In this document: positions 57,747 through 64,000 of the stretch, one piece after another
Layout: every line of letters starts with the position of its first letter
How positions within the stretch are numbered: the stretch's first letter is position 1
Source of the DNA: Monosporascus cannonballus
Taxonomy: Eukaryota > Ascomycota > Sordariomycetes > Xylariales
DNA: 64,000 nucleotides
Assembly: GCA_004154925.1 (NCBI GenBank)
Contig: QJNS01000221.1
Location: forward strand, 1 to 64,000
Reading direction: 5' to 3'
Position numbers and translations under genes: made by a program
The notes under the pieces: generated by a model
Told to the model about the DNA's origin: nothing
What the model saw: the letters and a program-made list of their open reading frames with translations, nothing else
Database searches by the model: none

Positions 57747-60700
57747 GGTTGCGGCTGTTGCTGTCTCTCTGGTCCCGAGAAATATGTGTGCGTGTGTGTG
57801 GGGATTAAGGTCTAAGGCGATAGATAAGTCAATGTATAAAGTGAAAGGCCGGGACTCTCAAGGGTGCCGGCTGAGTGGTTGTAGTGTGGATACGAACACC
57901 GTCAGGATGATGCTATCGTTTCGGAGATTACGTCTCGAGGGTACACCAAAGCTCCGCTGCCCAACCCAAGCAAGAATTGTACAACTGGATATGGCGATTG
58001 TTGCAGAATGCCGTGAACTGATGACGCTCGAATGCTTAAGTATAGTACAGATCAGTCAAATTTGCGGCTGAAAGCCCAATGGCCATAGGGCGCCGAGTCA
58101 ATTGTTAGGGGCAATATTTCTTAGGAAGTGTTACGATGCAAGACCACCGCGGGAAATTTTGCATGATGTAATCCATATCGGTGGTGTGGTACGATGCCCG
58201 GCCGGTTCGCTGTTTGAGAGCTTGGCTCAGAAGGTACTTTGTACTTCGGCCTCTGCTCTGCTCGCAGCTAAAATGCCAGCAGAGACCGAGTTATGTCCGT
58301 ACCTGCCCCATGCTTGCCTTTTAACGGCTTTGAAATGCGCACGAAGGTTCCGAGCCGCACTTGCCACAGCGACCTCCCGAAACTCAGCTCTTAATGTGCG
58401 ACTTTGCGCACAATGCCGCTTCAAGCCACTGCCGACTCCCCTCCGTTAGCCCAGCCCTCTGCTCCGAGGAAGAACTGAATCATTTTCCAATTCTCGCAGT
58501 TTGCTCGACGCCTCGACCCATTTCGGGGTTTGAAACCCGCGCTGGATTTTGGGGAATTCTCGGAGCCCTCCGAAAATAAAGGCTGTCGCACAATCTCATG
58601 CCTCATTCGTAACCAACCGGAGCAGACGTTAGGCGAATATACTTTCGCTGCTCGCCCTCTTTCTCTCTCTCTCTTCTCACTTTTTGTCTTGAATAAGGCC
58701 GGCCCCCGTGCTCGCTGGAGATGGTCGCCGGCTGAGAAAACCACCTGCATCGCTCCATCCCGGGAATATGGATGCGAGGTGGGTTTGTCGGCTGGTAACC
58801 TTGACTGTACCCCTACTACGAGTTACTACGTAGGGGTAAGTGAATGGTCTTTGCTCGTCACTCCCCGCTGAAACGGGCTTGTCCGAAGAGCCCCGCACCA
58901 GATCTTCTCAACCGCTGAGGAACGGCAAAAGTATTAATAACTGGGCCAATTTTACTGAAATCAGTATGCCGAATGCGACGGGGGCCCGGCACCTCACAGG
59001 GATGATTTTATTGGGCTCCTACCAGGTACCTAAATCCACCGCAGAGCTGCCTCCTTGTACCATGCATATTACCTAATACGCGCTACACGCAAAGCAGCTT
59101 TCCGGGGCTCCTCTCGTGCGGAACTACCCAAAGAGGCAGCGCGCCTCGATTCTAAGGAACAAGAGTTCCAGGGATGTGTGGAGCCGTCCAGTCCTTGCTC
59201 GAGATTACGTCTACGACGCCGCATACGAAGCGTCTGCCTTACGGTATCCGGCACTCGCGTATTAGCCACACCTGTCACGCTAGGTCGCCGTTGGCTTCGG
59301 CGTATCGTCTCCGTTACATGGATTACTGATCCGCTAGACCACCGTTAGGCCGTGGGCCCACAAGGCACCCATACCCTCGCCGGCCAGCAGCTGTGACACG
59401 ATGTAAATCGTTGCCCAAGTTTCCATTCGGCTTGATGATCTATACAGTAGGCAGTGTAGTGGAGACGATATGGAACCCGTTCTGAAAGCGGGGATGATGG
59501 CTGTGATGACGGGCGCGAACGTAATCCAGTATAATTAATCCCTTCGGCTCATACGTCAATACGGGAGGACAAGTGGCGGCAGAGCCTCAAACCGCCTACA
59601 AATATATATGTACGGTACTTCCGACGCCCTTCTACTGTATACATACGCGGGACAGGATCCTGCTAGTTTTAAGACGCAGCTTTATTACTTAAGAGCAAGC
59701 GCATTTGTGGCGACAAGAGGGGGTAGAGGACTCGGTGTGTGCCAGGATCACAGTCTAAAAAGAGGACGCACACCAGAGACTCTCCTCGGCTCGTGCAATT
59801 CTTCGCTGGTCTGTTTAGAACCGTCTATTCGTCGCGTATCAAAACCTGATCTGTCTGGGCCAGTCAATGACCTCTTCGAACCCCTTCAAAGTCGACAAGA
59901 ATGCAAGCGAGGACGAAATCCCTTCCCACAAGTAAACAGCCCGGGGGGCTAAGCGTAGCCGAGACCTTAGCTGCAGGACGCACGAGTCAAGCTCCAGGCG
60001 GCCAACTTATGTAGATACTTCCGTGAACCAAAACTCGAAGGGCAGGCATGGCTAAAATGGAAGACGGAGAAGTCCATAGATGAGCCGGGCGGGTCCATAA
60101 GTAAACAACACCGTGATAGATCGCAAGAAGACGGCAAGTGCGTCTAACGTCATTCTTTTATTTTTTTTTAATAAACCAACCGATCACACAAACCCCTTTT
60201 CGCTTTTGCCACCAAAACCACAACGCCGAGCTGCCCCTGAAAAGAAACAAGAATAAACAAACAAGAACACGCCGTGAGGCAACCACATATAAACAATGTA
60301 AGTCAGCGTATGAATACGCAAGACGTATACAGTTCGAGATCGTGCCGACGGCGTCGCTTCAACGTCAATAACTGACAGTGCGCCGACTGTCTTTTCATCG
60401 CCACCCCGCAGCAGGGTCAGGGGCCGGTCTACACCCCGAGTAAACCAGTAGTCGAGCCCGACCGCCCGCTGTCCACCCCAAAGGACAGGAATGTATGTAA
60501 CTAGAAGTTGATGCATGATAAGTCTATCAAGGGTATACCGGGCAAAACGCCTGTTGCAAAAGCAAACGCCGCCGCCGAGGTGCCAAAAGGTAGAACTTTT
60601 CCCGGTCCAAGAGGCAGGAGAAGATCATAAACGCGAGAGTAACGAGGGGTATCCAGTCTATGTCGAGAGCGTCTAAGTAGAAGATTAATAGTGAAAGTCG

Positions 60701-60770
60701 AAACCAGCTTCGAGGGCGTGCCACGCTATGGGAAACTTTTTGGTGCGAAACTTTCGATCGGAATGCCGCC
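57747..60770. other. Intergenic between RCF2 and SFP1
   Basis: About 3 kb. Short frames at 58102-58449 (+), 58530-58871 (+) and 59608-59952 (+) have ATGs but no domain, no splice partner and no composition shift. The part next to 60770 is the 3' flank of SFP1. No RNA gene or transposon signature was recognised. Confidence 0.5.
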
Positions 60771-63182
60771 TTATATCTGCATCTCCTCGCCGATGCCAGG
60801 CAGCCCGTGGCCCAGGTTGTTGAAGGACACCTGGCCACTAGCCATACCAGCTCTTAGGCTGGCTGCTTGTGCGGCGATCTCACATGGTGTTGAGTGTTGC
60901 TTATGCTTTTCGGGTTGTTAGTAACATTTTTCACCATCGGATGAGGAAACTGAGACGCACATATTTCAAACCGTTCAGGTTCTTGTATCGCTTATGACAG
61001 TATTCGCACTTGTGCGGTTTCTCTTTCTCCATTCCGGTCTCGCCGGGATAAGGGGCGGAAGTCTCGGGATTGACGATCGAGAAGGTGCCATCCCCGTTCT
61101 CGTGCAGCTGCTGGTTCTGATGGCCGTGTTGCTTGTGATACCTGTGCTGTCTGTTAGCGACTTTACCGAGGCAAGGGTGGTGAAACCCGAGAGGCTATGC
61201 TCACTTCAATCCGTTTTGATTCTTGTAGGCCTTTTCGCACCCAATCACCGGGCACTTGAACGGCTTATCCTCTTCAGGCGGAATCATTATCGAGCCCGGG
61301 TTGGCGATAGCCCTCTGCAGTGCCAAAATGTGATTCGGATCGCTGATGTTGGGGAACTGGCTCGCATCCAGACCGAATTGGGCCATTTGTTGTTGAAGGG
61401 CCCTTTGGTTCGCGGGACCGTCGTTTGGGCTGTAAAGGCTCTTGGCAGGGTTGTTGATAAAGTATTCCAAACCAGACGAATCCAAGGTTCCGAAGTCCCC
61501 AATATTCATGTTGTTGCCCATCGTAGACAATTCCTCGTCCATCCCATGGGTGGACAGGGTAGGCGTGTTGACCGATGATACAGTAGGATTATTCTGAAAC
61601 CCGAAAGTATTTCCTGCCCCGGGGGTGGGCGGTTGCGAAGTTCGAAGGCCTTGGGCAGTGCTATTAAGCTGAAGCTGAGGTCTTTGCTGTTGTCCGAACA
61701 TCTGTCGAGTTTGCTGTATGGCTCTCTGGGTGCTGTCGTCCATTTCCATCGGGCCGACTGCATCGTCCATTTCCATGTCCCCGAGCGCATCCATCTCGTC
61801 GTTCGACTGCAAGTTAGCCAATTGCGACTGCTTCTGGGCGTTCGAGCCCATTGACGACTGCGCCTGTCCTCCCATCTGTATGTTGCTAAACCCGGTACCG
61901 CTCCCGTTCCTGTTCTGCTGGCCAAATCCCATTTGTCCCTGGTTATGGAAACCCTGGGAGTTTTGCCTTCCGTTGCTAATCGCAGCCGAGGATAGAGACT
62001 GTCTGCTCGTTGAAAGTCTATGCGGTGCTTGCGCGCCAATAGGTGTCGGCATAGCCATACCGGACTGATTATTCAGTTGCGCATTGGGACCTGTGTGCAT
62101 GGTCTCGTAGTGGCGCAAAAGATCATGGAAGGTCTCCAATTGCTGATTGCAGCACAGAAAGTTGCGCAAGTAATCCGCCTCCATCTTAGGGATATACGAG
62201 TTAGAGTGAAAGGATGATGACTGTGGCGCGCCACTCCAGGGTGATGTACCCGCCATCATGAGGCTGTCGCGAAAATTGTTAGCGCCGGCATTCGGAGTTT
62301 ACTTTGGGCATTAAATAAGGTGTCTCAAACACGCATCGACGGGGGGATAATCGCCACGACTATCCCCCCTCCAAAAAAAAAAAAAACAGTAGGAGGAAAA
62401 TAAATCATTGGTAAGGAGGGAAACAGGAAAAGACGTGGAATTGAGACATACTCGTCTTTGATGAAGCTGCCGACAGAAACACCGCCCCAGCTCATACCGT
62501 TCATCAAGCTACCGGCCAAGCTCTCCCGCCGGCCGCGATTCGCCTGGTCGCGATTCGGGTTAATCATGGAGATGGGCTTGGGGCCAGCGCTGACGAAGGA
62601 GTCGCGGCGACCGCGGCCTAAGGCCGAGTCGAGCGCGGGGCCGGTTGTCATTTCGACGTCGTTGTCGTGGTCAAATCCGAGATCGGCAGCGGCGTAGCGA
62701 TCTGTGCCGGGAATGTCGATGGCCGAAGTGAGGCGCTCGTGAGCAATTGCCACCTGGGGTGATGCGGAATTAGAAGTGCGGATACGTGGTGAGGCAATAT
62801 CTACCGGCTTGCTGGATGCGGCGGCGTCCGTAGTACTGAAACAAATATTACGATCGAAGGATTGATCCACAGGTGTAGCGGGCTGCGGAGATGGCGACGG
62901 TGATGAGAGGGACTGTGAAGATGTGGGTGTTGGGACAGCGAGGTCTAGCCCACCCGGAGGAGAAGTAGTAGCGGTAGGAGTACTGGAAGAAGAAATAGAA
63001 GCCCAATATAATTTATTGGATGCAGCCGTATTGTGATTATTAGTATTGTCCTTCTCGGCGGCGCTGCGGCGAGTCGTAGGAGGCGGATGGTTTGTACTAG
63101 TCGCGGTGGATGCAGTGGGTTGGGTACTCGTGGCTGTACTTCCTGTACCTGCGAACCACCGCTCGAGGGTGCTCCTCCTCAT
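60771..63182 (-). CDS. SFP1: SFP1, split zinc-finger regulator of ribosome biogenesis
   Basis: Transcription factor that in yeast activates ribosomal-protein and ribosome-biogenesis genes under TORC1 control. Four exons, 63182-62452, 62263-61205, 61141-60961 and 60905-60771, encode 701 aa. The introns are 188, 63 and 55 bp, with GCTAAC or TACTAAC branch sites. The C-terminus holds the diagnostic pair of C2H2 fingers. The first, [19 protein letters not shown], has Cys581, Cys586 and His599. The second, [18 protein letters not shown], has Cys642, Cys645 and His658. They are separated by a 35-residue linker containing [14 protein letters not shown]. The last intron falls exactly between Tyr657 and His658 of finger two. 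The N-terminal 570 residues are disordered, Ser/Thr- then Gln/Asn-rich, with an acidic MEMDD stretch. ATG 63182 is the first in frame; an upstream GTAAGT...TAG pair (about 63345-63270) suggests a 5'-UTR intron. Confidence 0.95.
62373..62386. repeat. A14 tract inside SFP1 intron 1
   Basis: Fourteen A in the 188 bp first intron of SFP1 (T tract on the coding strand, where pyrimidine-rich intron sequence is usual). Confidence 0.85.
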
Positions 63183-64000
63183 GGTTCCAGCCGAGTTGCG
63201 CTGTTGTGGGGCCGGGGTGTCGTGCCTAATGGGGAAATCGGTCCAGTGCAAGGGATACAGTTCCTAGTTACTGGGTAGTCCGCACGCGATGTAGGAGGTA
63301 CTGATGTGGATGTATGTAGTAATACTCAGTCGACTTACTTATATGCCGCGACACCGCCCGGGGGGAGGAAGTGAATAGAAACAAAAAAGACGACGAAAGA
63401 CAGTAGCAACGCCACCGAACGAGCCGATTTCTAATATGAATGCGCAGAAACGGGGGAAATGTTATGTGTCTGAGAAGAGAAGGTGATGAGGGAGATGGAG
63501 GTAATGCAAAGTTGAGATAACCTCCGGTTCTAATTATAATAACAGCTGTGCTTCAGGTCGCCGCCGTCTTCAGACTCACAGAGTGACTGGGTCTGGGACA
63601 TAACCTTGTGCAGCTGTCCAATAAGGTTGGGAGATCTCTCGGCGGATCCAGAGTACCTAATAAGTGGCTAACCGTAACGAAGTAAGTAGGTAGTGATGCA
63701 AGGCCAAAACGCAGAAGCGACGTTGGAATCAGTGTGCGAGTGAACACAAGTGACCGATTTCAAATCCGTCGTCCTTCGCATGAGTATTAAAGGCTCGGGC
63801 TCGCTCTCAGACGCAATAATACGATCCGTTGTTGTTTATAACTTATAAAGCAAGCAAGCTTCGGAGACTATCGCCCAGAGGGTATGTGCACGAGTCGTAT
63901 AGTGACTAGATCGTCGTGGAGGGGGAGAAGACGGGCCCTGGGGAATTAAGTGGATTCGATCAAGAAGGCATGTGTAGGCCGGCGTAGAGAACTTCCCACT
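63183..64000. promoter_or_regulatory. SFP1 promoter and leader
   Basis: About 0.8 kb upstream of the SFP1 ATG to the window edge. It holds the likely 5'-UTR intron (donor GTAAGT near 63345, acceptor TAG near 63270) and no supported gene. Confidence 0.5.

Noticed and set aside
57018..57815. 265-codon + strand frame opposite RCF2
   Set aside because: It is antisense to a recognised HIG1-family gene and is low-complexity.

Overview
The window is nuclear DNA of a filamentous ascomycete (Pezizomycotina, most likely a Sordariomycete). Short 48-100 bp introns carry fungal donors (GTATGT, GTAAGT) and CTAAC or CTGAC branch sites. A TEA/AbaA-type regulator, an Sfp1-type split zinc finger and a secreted protein of the histidine-first kind are all at home in this group. 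I reconstructed about 16 protein genes, most of them spliced. Every exon join given here preserves the reading frame, but none has been checked against transcripts. Intergenic space is unusually large (2-7 kb in places), with long homopolymers, one small assembly gap and an AT-rich island.

Left third (1-22.5 kb): a truncated secreted LPMO-like gene (-), a TEA-domain transcription factor (-), the five-RRM ribosome-biogenesis protein MRD1 (-), a six-exon LC8 dynein light chain (+), a 7 kb gene-poor stretch, and an ELL-like RNA polymerase II elongation factor (+). Middle (22.5-43.5 kb): a hypothetical protein (+), a METTL21/Rrg1-like methyltransferase (+), a putative nuclear protein with an HTH-like N-terminus whose intron holds the assembly gap (+), a seven-exon protein with a helical Cys/Trp repeat (-), an AT-rich island, and the four-exon RNA polymerase subunit gene RPB10 (-). 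Right third (43.5-64 kb): the t-UTP subunit UTP17/NAN1 (+, divergent from RPB10), a BAP31/Yet3-like ER protein (-), the tRNA dihydrouridine synthase DUS3 (-), a six-blade kelch protein (+), the mitochondrial supercomplex factor RCF2 (-), and the ribosome-biogenesis regulator SFP1 (-).

Functionally the window is mostly housekeeping, with a striking share of ribosome and growth genes: MRD1 and UTP17 act in the small-subunit processome, RPB10 is shared by RNA polymerases I, II and III, SFP1 regulates ribosome-biogenesis genes in yeasts, and DUS3 modifies tRNA. I saw no convincing secondary-metabolite cluster, CRISPR array, intact transposon, rRNA or tRNA gene. The most interesting leads are the seven-copy helical repeat protein (35.6-38.1 kb), the LPMO-like protein with a histidine at the predicted mature N-terminus, a possible C/D snoRNA in the long MRD1 intron, and the RPB10/UTP17 divergent promoter.
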